Assembly: GCF_020164955.1 (NCBI RefSeq)
Contig: NZ_JAIUHG010000009.1
Location: forward strand, 124,001 to 188,000
Source of the DNA: Mesorhizobium sp. CA8
Lineage (GTDB): Bacteria > Pseudomonadota > Alphaproteobacteria > Rhizobiales > Rhizobiaceae
Length of the DNA stretch: 64,000 nt
Direction of reading: 5' to 3'
The translations under genes were made by a program, and so were the position numbers. Positions 43,262 through 51,693 of this stretch are shown piece after piece. The notes beneath the pieces were generated by a model that saw only the letters and a program-made list of their open reading frames with translations, did no database searches and was not told the origin of the DNA. The stretch's first letter is position 1, and every line of letters begins with the position of its first letter.

Positions 43262-44314
43262 ATTATCAGACCGCATACCGAGTCAGAACCGATATCAATC
43301 GTGTTCTATCTCATCGAGGAGTTCGACTTGCTTGCTTTCGCGTCAGCGGCGGGCATACTTCATCGCGCCAATCGAATTCTCGGATATCAGGCCTATATCT
43401 GGCGTACGGCTTCGAACCTGCAGGAAACCGTGACCGCCAGTTGCGGTACACCTGTCCTCGCCGAAATGTCGCTTATGTCCGAGCGAAGGGCGCTTTTGAA
43501 CGGCTCGCGCCCTTCCATGGTCGTCGTTTGCGCCGGAGACAATGTCGATAACCACAGCACGAGAGGCCTTGAAGCCTGGGTTCGAGAATGTCGGCATCAC
43601 CGGGTGATATTGGCTGGTCTAGGAACCGGGACGCAGATTCTTGCCAGCTCCGGCGTTCTCGACAACAGGTCTTGTGCCGTTCATTGGCAGTTCCGTCCAA
43701 GCTTCAGTGAGCGCTTCATGGATGTGGACGTCCGAACCTCGATCTACACGATCGACGATGGTATCTGGACCTGTTCGGGAAGTTCGGCGTCGCTGGACAT
43801 GATGCTGCATCTCGTCGGGCAAAAGTTCGGACCGGGGGTTGTCTCTCAGATTTGCGAACAAGCACTAATCGAACGTGGCCGAGGCCCGCAAGAAGCGCAA
43901 CGGATTCCTTTTGTGAAAGGTGGCCGACTGTCGAACCCAACAGTCGTAAAGCTGATACAGGAGATGGAGCGGACAGCCGGCGACCCCGTCCCGATGAGTA
44001 GCCTAGCAAAATTCGTCGGTCGTTCACGCCGCCAGATGGAGCGCCTCTTCCAAAAAGAAATCGGCTGCTCACCAAGCAGGTACTACCTGCTTCTGCGGTT
44101 AGAGCGTGCGAAGCTGCTCCTTGTGCAGTCGGACATGCCGATCATCGAGATCGCCGTCGGGTGCGGTTTCGTCTCGGCTTCCCACTTTTCAAAATGTTTT
44201 CGCGAGGTGAACGGCGTTACTCCTCAGGCGCTCCGAAGGTCCAACGCGAACGAAAACCGTCGGCTCTTATCCGAGTCCCACGGCGCCGATTCCAAAGTCA
44301 GAGCTTTGATATAA
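43262..44314 (+). CDS. GlxA/GbdR-type AraC family regulator (cassette 2)
   Basis: About 350 residues. The DJ-1/PfpI-like domain (VFYLIEEFDLLAFASAAGI; PSMVVVCAGDNVD; LAGLGTGTQILASSG) is followed by an AraC double HTH (MSSLAKFVGRSRRQMERLFQ; IIEIAVGCGFVSASHFSKCF). The first common start is GTG 43301, but this would cut the first beta strand and has no ribosome site. An ATT at 43262 (or ATC at 43265) lies just after GGGAGGAG and restores the family N-terminus (RPHTESEPISIVFYL), so a rare start is proposed. It resembles the regulator at 14099 and likely controls cassette 2. Confidence 0.82.
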   Translation: MIRPHTESEPISIVFYLIEEFDLLAFASAAGILHRANRILGYQAYIWRTASNLQETVTASCGTPVLAEMSLMSERRALLNGSRPSMVVVCAGDNVDNHSTRGLEAWVRECRHHRVILAGLGTGTQILASSGVLDNRSCAVHWQFRPSFSERFMDVDVRTSIYTIDDGIWTCSGSSASLDMMLHLVGQKFGPGVVSQICEQALIERGRGPQEAQRIPFVKGGRLSNPTVVKLIQEMERTAGDPVPMSSLAKFVGRSRRQMERLFQKEIGCSPSRYYLLLRLERAKLLLVQSDMPIIEIAVGCGFVSASHFSKCFREVNGVTPQALRRSNANENRRLLSESHGADSKVRALI

Positions 44315-44542
44315 TGGTCCGTTTCCCAATCAGTATGCGGATGCCGTCATAAAGGCCACTCCGGGTGATCGCGCGATCTGGGCTGCAAGAGTGGCCAACG
44401 TCATATTTGTTGTGCGGATGCAATCTCGGCGTCGAATGCTTCCGCCATTAAACGTGCCTTGCGAGGCGACTGTTCGAACGAGGGCTTCGAGGGATTGGCC
44501 ACACCCGGCAGCCTGGTTTTGCGCCGCTCGCCACGTTACCTC
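44315..44542. other. Short convergent intergenic region
   Basis: About 230 bases between convergent genes. A small dyad AAAGTCAGAGCTTTGAT-like is present near 44295-44310. No clear terminator with a T-run was found. Confidence 0.3.
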
Positions 44543-45580
44543 CTATTCGTCCGATGCGGAGAGCGCCGCCGTGATCTGTCGGAGCGAGATTTCACCCAGC
44601 GGCCTGCCATCGTATCCGGCCACAAGAAAGGTATCCCGATCAGAGTTGGCCAAGTTCTTCGCCGCTGCCTCCAACGTCGTGCCAAGCGTGATACGGACGA
44701 GCGACTTCGGCTCTGACGAGGACAGCGGACTCATGACGGCTTCGACCTTAAGGAACCGGGCGCGGTTCACGTCCTTCACGAACCGCCGGATATAATTGTC
44801 CGCAGGCCGGAGAAGGATATCTTGGCTGTCTCCCTGCTGAACGATCGATCCATCGCGGAGGATTACAATGCGGTCGCCCAGCCTCAGCGCCTCGTCGAGG
44901 TCGTGGGTGATGAAGACTATTGTCTTCTTTAGTTCAGTTTGGAGCTCCAGCAGCATAGTCTGCATGTCGGTACGGATGAGAGGGTCCAGCGCGGAGTATG
45001 CCTCGTCCATGAGAAGGATCGAGGCGTCGTTGCTCAAAGCCCGCGCCAAGCCCACCCGCTGCTGCATGCCTCCGGACAGTTCATGCGGGTATCGTTGCTC
45101 GAAACCCCTGAGGCCGACGCGATCGATCCAACGCATCGCCACGTCGCGGGCTTTCGACCTCTCGACGCTTCGGATTTCCAACCCGAAGATGACGTTGTCC
45201 ATCACGGTACGGTGCGGCAGCAACCCGAACCGTTGGAACACCATGGCGGTCTTGTTGCGGCGGAACTCCCTTAATTCGAGTTCCTTCATATCCAGGACGT
45301 TCTGACCGTCGACAATGATGGAGCCCGAGGTCGGCTCGATCAGACGATTGATGTGTCGGATCAGCGTCGACTTTCCCGAGCCAGACAGACCCATCACAAC
45401 CTGTATCTTGCCGGCGGGCATCTCGATGTTGATGTCGTTGAGGCCGAGAATGCGATTGTGCTTGGCAGCCAGCTCTGACTTCGACATCCCGTTTCGGACG
45501 GCTTCGACATACCGATCGGGTGTCGGGCCGAATATCTTGTAGAGATCACGGATCTCGATCTTTGCGCCGCTGCTATTCAT
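44543..45580 (-). CDS. proV: Betaine/proline ABC transporter ATP-binding protein (cassette 2)
   Basis: 345 residues from MNSSGAKIEIRD. It has the same motif order as the cassette 1 protein: GLSGSGKST, ELSGGMQQRVGLARAL, ILLMDEAYSALDP, FITHDLDEA, and a CBS-like C-terminus (EAVMSPLSSSEPKS ... ISLRQITAALSASDE). Here the protein ends right after that region, which supports the idea that the extra tail of the cassette 1 copy is not original. It overlaps the upstream proW stop by eight bases, exactly as in cassette 1. It drives uptake of a betaine-like solute. Confidence 0.93.
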   Translation of the reverse strand: MNSSGAKIEIRDLYKIFGPTPDRYVEAVRNGMSKSELAAKHNRILGLNDINIEMPAGKIQVVMGLSGSGKSTLIRHINRLIEPTSGSIIVDGQNVLDMKELELREFRRNKTAMVFQRFGLLPHRTVMDNVIFGLEIRSVERSKARDVAMRWIDRVGLRGFEQRYPHELSGGMQQRVGLARALSNDASILLMDEAYSALDPLIRTDMQTMLLELQTELKKTIVFITHDLDEALRLGDRIVILRDGSIVQQGDSQDILLRPADNYIRRFVKDVNRARFLKVEAVMSPLSSSEPKSLVRITLGTTLEAAAKNLANSDRDTFLVAGYDGRPLGEISLRQITAALSASDE

Positions 45581-46460
45581 CAGCGGAACCCCGATGTTTC
45601 TGCATGCGCCGGCCATAGGCCTGGCTTATCCGGTCGAAGATGATCGCTATGCCCACGATGGCGAACCCATTGAAGATTCCCTGGGTGAAGTACTGATTTG
45701 CGATCGCCTGAAGGACGTTGAGGCCCAGACCCTGAACGCCGATCATCGAGGCGATTACAACCATGCTGAGAGCCATCATGATGGTCTGGTTGATCCCAGC
45801 CATGATAGTCGGAAGCGCCAGTGGCAGTTGCACCTTCCAAAGCTTCTGCTGCCGAGAGCATCCATACGCATCGGCCGCTTCCAACACTTCCTTGTCGACG
45901 AGACGGATGCCGAGGTCGGTGAGCCTGATGATAGGAGGTATCGCGTATATCACCACCGCTATAAAGCCGGGTACCCTGCCGATGCCGAGCAGCATGACCA
46001 CCGGGATAAGATAAACGAATGGAGGCATGGTCTGCATAATGTCAAGGATCGCCTGCATGACCGCGCCGACACGACGGAAGCGGTTCAGGATGATCCCGAG
46101 TGGAATACCGATCGCGATGGCGAATATCGTGGCCGCAAATACGAGGGAGATCGTCTTCATCGCCTCCTGCCAAAGTCCGAACAGGCCGATGGCGATCAGG
46201 ACGCCGATGACCGACAGAACCACCGCGCGGCTTCGCGCGCAGAGCCATGCTATGGTTGCGAGTACGATGATGACGATGGGCCAAGGCGCTCCGGTAGCGA
46301 CGTTCTCGAAGAAGGTAAGAATGCGCTGTAAAGGAAAGAAGCTGCTTTCGATAGCCGCTCCATAAGCACGCGTGAATGCTCTCAAGGACCCGTCCACGTA
46401 GCGCTTTATCGCCAGCAACACCTCGGGATCGAGTTGCGGAAATCTAAAAAGCCAGTCCAT
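45573..46460 (-). CDS. proW: Betaine/proline ABC transporter permease (cassette 2)
   Basis: 295 residues, same length as the cassette 1 copy and almost identical in the transmembrane core (PPFVYLIPVVMLLGIGRVPG; EAADAYGCSRQQKLWKVQLP EAA loop; GLGLNVLQAIANQYFTQGI). The N-terminal cytoplasmic part is more divergent. It forms the membrane channel with the neighbouring ProV. The 161-base gap to proX holds a stem-loop, again as in cassette 1. Confidence 0.93.
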   Translation of the reverse strand: MDWLFRFPQLDPEVLLAIKRYVDGSLRAFTRAYGAAIESSFFPLQRILTFFENVATGAPWPIVIIVLATIAWLCARSRAVVLSVIGVLIAIGLFGLWQEAMKTISLVFAATIFAIAIGIPLGIILNRFRRVGAVMQAILDIMQTMPPFVYLIPVVMLLGIGRVPGFIAVVIYAIPPIIRLTDLGIRLVDKEVLEAADAYGCSRQQKLWKVQLPLALPTIMAGINQTIMMALSMVVIASMIGVQGLGLNVLQAIANQYFTQGIFNGFAIVGIAIIFDRISQAYGRRMQKHRGSADE

Positions 46461-46504
46461 TCAGCAATTCCAGTACAATCTCAAGCGGCGTTAACGCAGC
46501 GCAC

Positions 46505-46532
46505 ACACGGCGACCTGGACAGGACGCCGTGT
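46505..46532 (-). promoter_or_regulatory. Stem-loop between proX and proW (cassette 2)
   Basis: ACACGGCG at 46505-46512 pairs with CGCCGTGT at 46525-46532. The inner CCTGGACAGG extends the stem after a mismatch. No T-run follows. Same position and probably the same purpose as 18805-18839, but different sequence. Confidence 0.6.
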
Positions 46533-46621
46533 CGTGAAGTGTGATCGTATCCGCAGCCGATAGGCGGGTGCGCAGGATGCGACCGCCGCGGCGCCAGATG
46601 GCTCCGCGACAATCAGCGATT

Positions 46622-47617
46622 TCAGTTCGCGGCAGCTTTTACTTTTTCTGCGACATCTGCAGATACCCACTTCGTCCAGACTTCAGGCATGTTCTTGATG
46701 AACCACTTGGCGCCATCCTCGCCATTTGCCTGATTGTCGGTCATCCAGAGCATGATCTTCCCGACTTCAGCCCGGGTCCAACTGCGTTTGGCGAAATACT
46801 CTTTTGCTTCGGCGACGTCGTCGCGCTTCATAAATGCCGCACTTGCGACCGTCACCTCTTCCGCAGGCACCCAGTAATTCACCTTTGGATCGGGGCAATC
46901 CGGCTTGGAAGTGCAACGGGTCCATTCTGCTTCGTCATGAGGACCCTGCAGCATCAACATGGGATACTTCACCAGCAGCGATGTCGGCGCCCAGTATCCG
47001 GTGATAAAACCCTGCTTCTGCTCATACGCCTTTGTGATGACGCCATCCAGGGCCGCGCCCGATCCGGTGGGGACCAGTACGAAACCCTTCTTGTCCGCCT
47101 GGAGAGCCTTGAACAACTGAGCCGTCACGACCGTCATGCCCCAACCCTGCGGTCCCTGGATGACCCACCCCTTTGACGGATCTTCCGGGGATGGGAACAG
47201 TTCCGGGTGCTTGATCGCATCTTCGACGGTCTTTATGTCCGGATGGGCATCGGCAACGTATTTGGGAATAAACCAGCCCGAGGTGGAACCATCGCTGATC
47301 GCGACACCGATTTTGACGACGCGGCCTTCGGCAGAGCCTTTCGCATACAGATCGCCGACGACTGACGGCGACACGGCCGGAGAGACGTCTGGCTGACCTT
47401 TCTCGATCATTGACGTGAGAGTTGGAACCGTGTCGCCAGCAACTACCGATACGTTGCAGCCATAGCCGTTGTTGAGAATGAATTGATCGACATAGGTGTT
47501 CACTTCAGCTGATTGCCAATTGAAGGCCGACAGCGTGATGTCACCGCATGCCGCATGGGCAGCGCCGGCACTCATCAGAGTGCCGAGGGCGGCGAATGAA
47601 AGCAAGTACCTTCTCAT
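46622..47617 (-). CDS. proX: Betaine-type ABC transporter substrate-binding protein (cassette 2)
   Basis: 331 residues, exactly the length of its paralogue. Signal peptide MRRYLLSFAALGTLMSAGAA, cleaved after AHA. The OpuAC-type domain reads CGDITLSAFNWQSAEVNTYV, QGPQGWGMTVVTAQLFKAL and PEVWTKWVSADVAEKVKAA. The main differences from the cassette 1 copy are spread through the binding domain, so the two may prefer different betaines. The gene is first in the leftward proX-proW-proV operon; 340 bases of non-coding sequence lie upstream. Confidence 0.91.
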   Translation of the reverse strand: MRRYLLSFAALGTLMSAGAAHAACGDITLSAFNWQSAEVNTYVDQFILNNGYGCNVSVVAGDTVPTLTSMIEKGQPDVSPAVSPSVVGDLYAKGSAEGRVVKIGVAISDGSTSGWFIPKYVADAHPDIKTVEDAIKHPELFPSPEDPSKGWVIQGPQGWGMTVVTAQLFKALQADKKGFVLVPTGSGAALDGVITKAYEQKQGFITGYWAPTSLLVKYPMLMLQGPHDEAEWTRCTSKPDCPDPKVNYWVPAEEVTVASAAFMKRDDVAEAKEYFAKRSWTRAEVGKIMLWMTDNQANGEDGAKWFIKNMPEVWTKWVSADVAEKVKAAAN

Positions 47618-47961
47618 CGAATTCTCCCATTACCATGAGCTTGTTGGTCATTGGTCACCCGGATTGGATAGATTGGTACCGACCTCGCCGTCAAACTTGG
47701 AAATGGGGCGCATTTTATCGAAGGAACGAAATTGCACGTTCGCCGCGGATACCCTGCAGCGAAGGGCTTCTAGCGAGATTCACATATACGCTCGCGTAAG
47801 TCTATGTTTTTCCTTGCGAAAATAATGGGAGTTCATATTTCCGGTGCCGGAACTCACTGGCGACGCTTTCGCCTGTTTGGCCACAGTATAAAGCTATTCT
47901 ATATCAAACTGCTAAATTTTTGCGGTCGGAAGGTCGATTTCTCCCCGCTGAATAGACGCTA
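47618..47961. other. Intergenic upstream of cassette 2 proX
   Basis: About 340 bases with an AT-rich part (47875-47935: AAAGCTATTCTATATCAAAC). It should hold the promoter of the leftward transporter operon. No gene seen. Confidence 0.4.
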
Positions 47962-48105
47962 ATGATCTATCTCGCGTCGCTCATGAAGGCCTCTGGAAAG
48001 GTCGACATGAACCACAACGGCGGAATCCTTGACGAGGAAGTCGCCGAGGGATTCATCCTTGCCTGCTGCTCCAAGCCGCTGTCGAACGTCGATGTTGAGG
48101 CTTGA
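47962..48105 (+). pseudogene. C-terminal fragment of a Rieske-system reductase
   Basis: 48 codons ending DEEVAEGFILACCSKPLSNV and DVEA. They match the last part of the reductase at 59919 (NGGITDDEIEQGYILACCSR...), that is, the end of its plant-type 2Fe-2S ferredoxin domain. The rest of the gene is missing and no start with an SD is visible. It shows that a further demethylase reductase gene once stood here, directly before the MOSC-Rieske fusion gene. Confidence 0.65.
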
Positions 48106-48297
48106 TTGGCCAGCTATCAATCCAGTCAATGCGAAGACTTCAATTTTTCCGCCTACAGGGCTGAACCTCGTTCCGGTATCAAACAAGCGCCGGCCGAGGG
48201 GCCGGCGAGGCGTTTGGCAACCTTGACCTCCGTGATTGTGGCTATTGGGGAGCGTTGGCCGCTAAAGCGCCTCAAGATGCAGTCCCTGGAGAGAACG

Positions 48298-50571
48298 ATG
48301 TCGTCGACCGATGAACCTCTGGATCGAGATATCGGGTCCACACTCGAGATTTGGCGTTATCCGGTCAGCTCACTGACGGGCGAGCGCATGCGCCGAGCGC
48401 CCGTGTCATCTCGCGGCCTCGATCTGGATCGGGCTTACGGTCTGTTCGACGAAGACACGAACGACATCGTCTACCCCTCCATTCAAAAGCATTGGAACGT
48501 CGCGCCACTGTTCGCGGCTCGGATTGTCGACGCGGGCACACTCCAAATCTCGAGAGACTCAGAAAGGTGGCACGACGCCGACGATCCAGCAATCGCCGAG
48601 GCCATGGCAACGAGCTTCGGCCGGAGAGTGCGGGCTTGTCGATATGGAGAGCACCTCGGAAACAAGATAGCAGCTTCTCGATACGAGCTCAGCCCGATCC
48701 ATCTTTTGAGTCGGCAGTCGATCGAGGCGCTGCGTCGGTCCCTGCCGGAAAGCGAGATCGACGAACGTCGCTTCAGGCCCAATATTCTGGTCGACATTCC
48801 CGATTCGGGTGAGATGCCCGAGTACAGCCTCCTAGGAAAGGAGTTCCGGATCGGCAATGTTCGGCTACGCGGCACGAAGCCGTGTGGCCGATGCAGTTTC
48901 ACGTCACTTGAGCAGCAAGGAGTGCCCGAGGATCGACGCGTTCTTCGCACCCTCATTGCGCAGTTCGAGAAAAACTTCGGCATTTATTGCGACGTCCTAA
49001 CCGAAGGCGAGATAGAAGTCGGTGACCGCCTGAACGTATCCTGGCCGGTCCCCGGGCTTGCGCCGATCGTAATCGTCGGAGGTGGCCAAGCCGGAGCCAT
49101 GACGGCGAAGGCGCTTCGGGACTTGGGTTCAGATTCCCCCATAGAAATCTTCGGAGACGAGCGTCACGCTCCCTACGAGCGCCCTCCATTGTCCAAATCG
49201 ATCGGGTTTCGGGACGACGGGAAGGTGGAACTAACCAGCGTGCTTCTACCTGACGAGATCGAGCGGCTGGACATCAGATTGCATCTCAACAACCGTATAA
49301 CAAGCATCGATCGTGCGAACCGGATGGTCGAAACGTCGGACGGTAGCCGACATGCCTATGAATTCCTCGTTCTCGCTACTGGCGGATCCGCCCGGCGCCT
49401 TCCAGGAATCGATCGAGGGTACGGCCACGTTCACTCGGTCCGCACCGCAGAAGACGCGTGGCACTTCAGGCAGCGCCTGGCTCGCAGTTCGAGACTCTTT
49501 GTCCTTGGAGGAGGATGGCTTGGCCTCGAAATCGCCGCAGCGGCGAGAACTATTGGTTGCGAGGTGACACTTTTCGCGAGGCAGAAGCGGCTCTGTGCGA
49601 AAGCGCTTCCTGAGGTCGTCAGCGACTTCCTGGAGACAAGGCATCGCGCGGAGGGAGTGCATCTTCGTCTAGGCGTGGAACCGACATTTAGGGAGACACC
49701 CGAGGGGATTGAGGCGGAGATCGGGGGAATCATCGAACGGGCGGACACTCTTGTCGTCGCCATTGGAATGACCGCCAACGACCTCCTTGCGAGGCACGCC
49801 GGGCTGAGCTGCCATGATGGAGTGGATACGGACCAGAATGGTGCCACGGAAGATCCTCGGATTTTCGCCGTCGGCGACGTCGCGCGTCAGCGGAGACCCA
49901 ATGCCATGCAGGGATCACGTATCGAAAGCTGGCACAACGCCAATGAACAGGCCGCACGGGCAGCGAGAGCGATCCTTTCGAAACCGACCGATGCTATCTT
50001 CCCTGCTAGGTTCTGGTCGACGCAATACGACCTGAACTTGCAGATCGTAGGACTCCCTGACCCTTCAGCGAAACCTATCTCCAGTTCATACGGGTCTGCA
50101 CCGTACTGGGAATTCCATGGCTTCGCGATCGGCATCAATCGACCGGGCGACGTCCATCGGTTTGCGTCTAAAATATCAGGGCCGAACCATTCCTCGGAAT
50201 CCTTGGCGAGGTCGCGCCTAACCCTCGACGACACGAACTCGACGCTTGAACACCTGTGCCACGCAGATGAACTCCGCGAAGGACAGATTTCGCGCTTCGA
50301 GCATACGTCCGCGGGTCATGTTTCGGCTGGCCTGCTCGACGGCAGGCCGTTCGCCGTCTACGATAGATGTCCACATGCCGATGCCTCTTTGTCGGAAGGC
50401 TTCACAGAGGGACGGCGGATCGTATGCCCGCTTCATTTCGCAGAGTTCGACGTGGAGACCGGCGAAGCATTTAACGCCCCGCCAGGATGTGCAGATCTCG
50501 CCTGCTACACGGTCGAGTTGCATGGAACGGAACTGTTCATTCGGGTCCCCCGAGGAAGTGCCGTAACCTGA
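48298..50571 (+). CDS. MOSC - FAD/NAD(P) reductase - Rieske triple fusion
   Basis: 757 residues, three domains. (1) About 14-250: MOSC N-barrel plus MOSC domain, with the Cys-bearing TKPCGRCSFTSLEQQG (C196, C199). (2) About 256-650: ferredoxin-NAD reductase-type flavoprotein with IVIVGGGQAGAMTAKALRD, YERPPLSK, a second dinucleotide motif LFVLGGGWLGLEIAAAA and the IFAVGDVAR block. (3) About 655-757: Rieske [2Fe-2S] domain with C691-x-H693 (RCPHAD) and C710-x2-H713 (CPLHFAEFD). MOSC domains carry sulfur or bind molybdenum cofactor; the other two form an electron-transfer chain. It may feed electrons to the Rieske oxygenase at 61046 or act alone. Start MSSTDEP has GGAG upstream. Confidence 0.88.
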   Translation: MSSTDEPLDRDIGSTLEIWRYPVSSLTGERMRRAPVSSRGLDLDRAYGLFDEDTNDIVYPSIQKHWNVAPLFAARIVDAGTLQISRDSERWHDADDPAIAEAMATSFGRRVRACRYGEHLGNKIAASRYELSPIHLLSRQSIEALRRSLPESEIDERRFRPNILVDIPDSGEMPEYSLLGKEFRIGNVRLRGTKPCGRCSFTSLEQQGVPEDRRVLRTLIAQFEKNFGIYCDVLTEGEIEVGDRLNVSWPVPGLAPIVIVGGGQAGAMTAKALRDLGSDSPIEIFGDERHAPYERPPLSKSIGFRDDGKVELTSVLLPDEIERLDIRLHLNNRITSIDRANRMVETSDGSRHAYEFLVLATGGSARRLPGIDRGYGHVHSVRTAEDAWHFRQRLARSSRLFVLGGGWLGLEIAAAARTIGCEVTLFARQKRLCAKALPEVVSDFLETRHRAEGVHLRLGVEPTFRETPEGIEAEIGGIIERADTLVVAIGMTANDLLARHAGLSCHDGVDTDQNGATEDPRIFAVGDVARQRRPNAMQGSRIESWHNANEQAARAARAILSKPTDAIFPARFWSTQYDLNLQIVGLPDPSAKPISSSYGSAPYWEFHGFAIGINRPGDVHRFASKISGPNHSSESLARSRLTLDDTNSTLEHLCHADELREGQISRFEHTSAGHVSAGLLDGRPFAVYDRCPHADASLSEGFTEGRRIVCPLHFAEFDVETGEAFNAPPGCADLACYTVELHGTELFIRVPRGSAVT

Positions 50572-50629
50572 ATGCGCCAATCCCACGGTAAGCTTCAACA
50601 GCCGATGTCGGAACCGACTTTGAAACAGT

Positions 50630-51562
50630 CTATTCCGACGGTGAGCTAAGGCTGGCTCCCCGCAGTTCCGAGGTGCTACTGAGAAACCAATCAACGATCT
50701 TCTTGCATGAACTGTTCGCAGTCGCTTTTTCGTTCGCAAGCAGGAAATGGGCTCGGTCTGTCCGGATTTCTATATCCAGCGGACGCACGAGCAAACGGTT
50801 GTTCAGCAGTTGCTGTGCGGACATCGCCCAGCCGAGAGAAATTCCTTCTCCCGCCAAAGCTGCCTGTAGTGTGAGCTGATAGTCATTGAACACGATGTCA
50901 GGTTGAATCTCAGTTGCGTCACTACCGGCTAATTTCATCCATTCAGACCAGCTCATTCGCTTGCGGTATAAATCGGAAGAATGAAGCAGCTTGTGTTTGA
51001 CGAGGTCGTTCACCGTCTCCGGTTTCGGATTTGAATTCAGATAACCCGGCGAGCATACCGGGAATACCACTTCGTCTGCTATATACCAGCTGTTGTCTCG
51101 CGAGAAATTGCGAGGCCGGACCCAGGAGGTAATATCCACTTCATTGTCCGGTTCGATATCACGATCTGTCGAAACCACCTTAATCCGGACATCCGGATGC
51201 TCCTCCTGGAAGTGATATAGCTGGGGCGCGAGCCAATGAGCGGTGATCGATGACGACGCGGCGAATGTGATGTACTTGGCGCCACCGCCCGAGATGGTTG
51301 ACAGCTTCTGCTCGATTCCCCGGAATCCCGAGCGCACTTCCTCGTATAACTGGATACCGGCTTCCGTCAGGTGAACGCCGCGATTGTCCCGCTCGAAAAG
51401 CTCGGTACCGCAATGCTTCTCGAACAGCTTGATCGCATACGAAATGCTCGGTTGCGTCACATTGAGCTCCAATGCGGCGGCTTTGAAACTGAGATGCCGT
51501 GCAGCCGCTTCGAAAACGAACAGCGATTGAGGAGAAGGAACCAGTCTACGAAGCTTTGACAT
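50630..51562 (-). CDS. LysR family regulator (GcvA-like)
   Basis: 310 residues. The N-terminal HTH reads PSPQSLFVFEAAARHLSFKA, ALELNVTQPSISYAIKLFEK and LFERDNRGVHLTEAG. The effector domain (about 95-300) resembles GcvA (ITAHWLAPQLYHFQEEHPDV; SLGWAMSAQQLLNNRLLVRP). It is divergent from the oxidase-lyase genes at 51694 and convergent with the triple fusion gene. LysR regulators usually control the divergent operon, so it probably regulates the 51694-55746 catabolic genes in response to an intermediate. Confidence 0.92.
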   Translation of the reverse strand: MSKLRRLVPSPQSLFVFEAAARHLSFKAAALELNVTQPSISYAIKLFEKHCGTELFERDNRGVHLTEAGIQLYEEVRSGFRGIEQKLSTISGGGAKYITFAASSSITAHWLAPQLYHFQEEHPDVRIKVVSTDRDIEPDNEVDITSWVRPRNFSRDNSWYIADEVVFPVCSPGYLNSNPKPETVNDLVKHKLLHSSDLYRKRMSWSEWMKLAGSDATEIQPDIVFNDYQLTLQAALAGEGISLGWAMSAQQLLNNRLLVRPLDIEIRTDRAHFLLANEKATANSSCKKIVDWFLSSTSELRGASLSSPSE

Positions 51563-51693
51563 CAAGTCATTCTATATCAGCCTCGATCTTTCCCGTCTAC
51601 GAGCAGAAACCCTGCCACGCTAGAAGGTCATGACGAACACATCTTATCGGACGCTCTCCAGTGTTTCCGATTAGCCGTCTAAGCGAGCTGACC

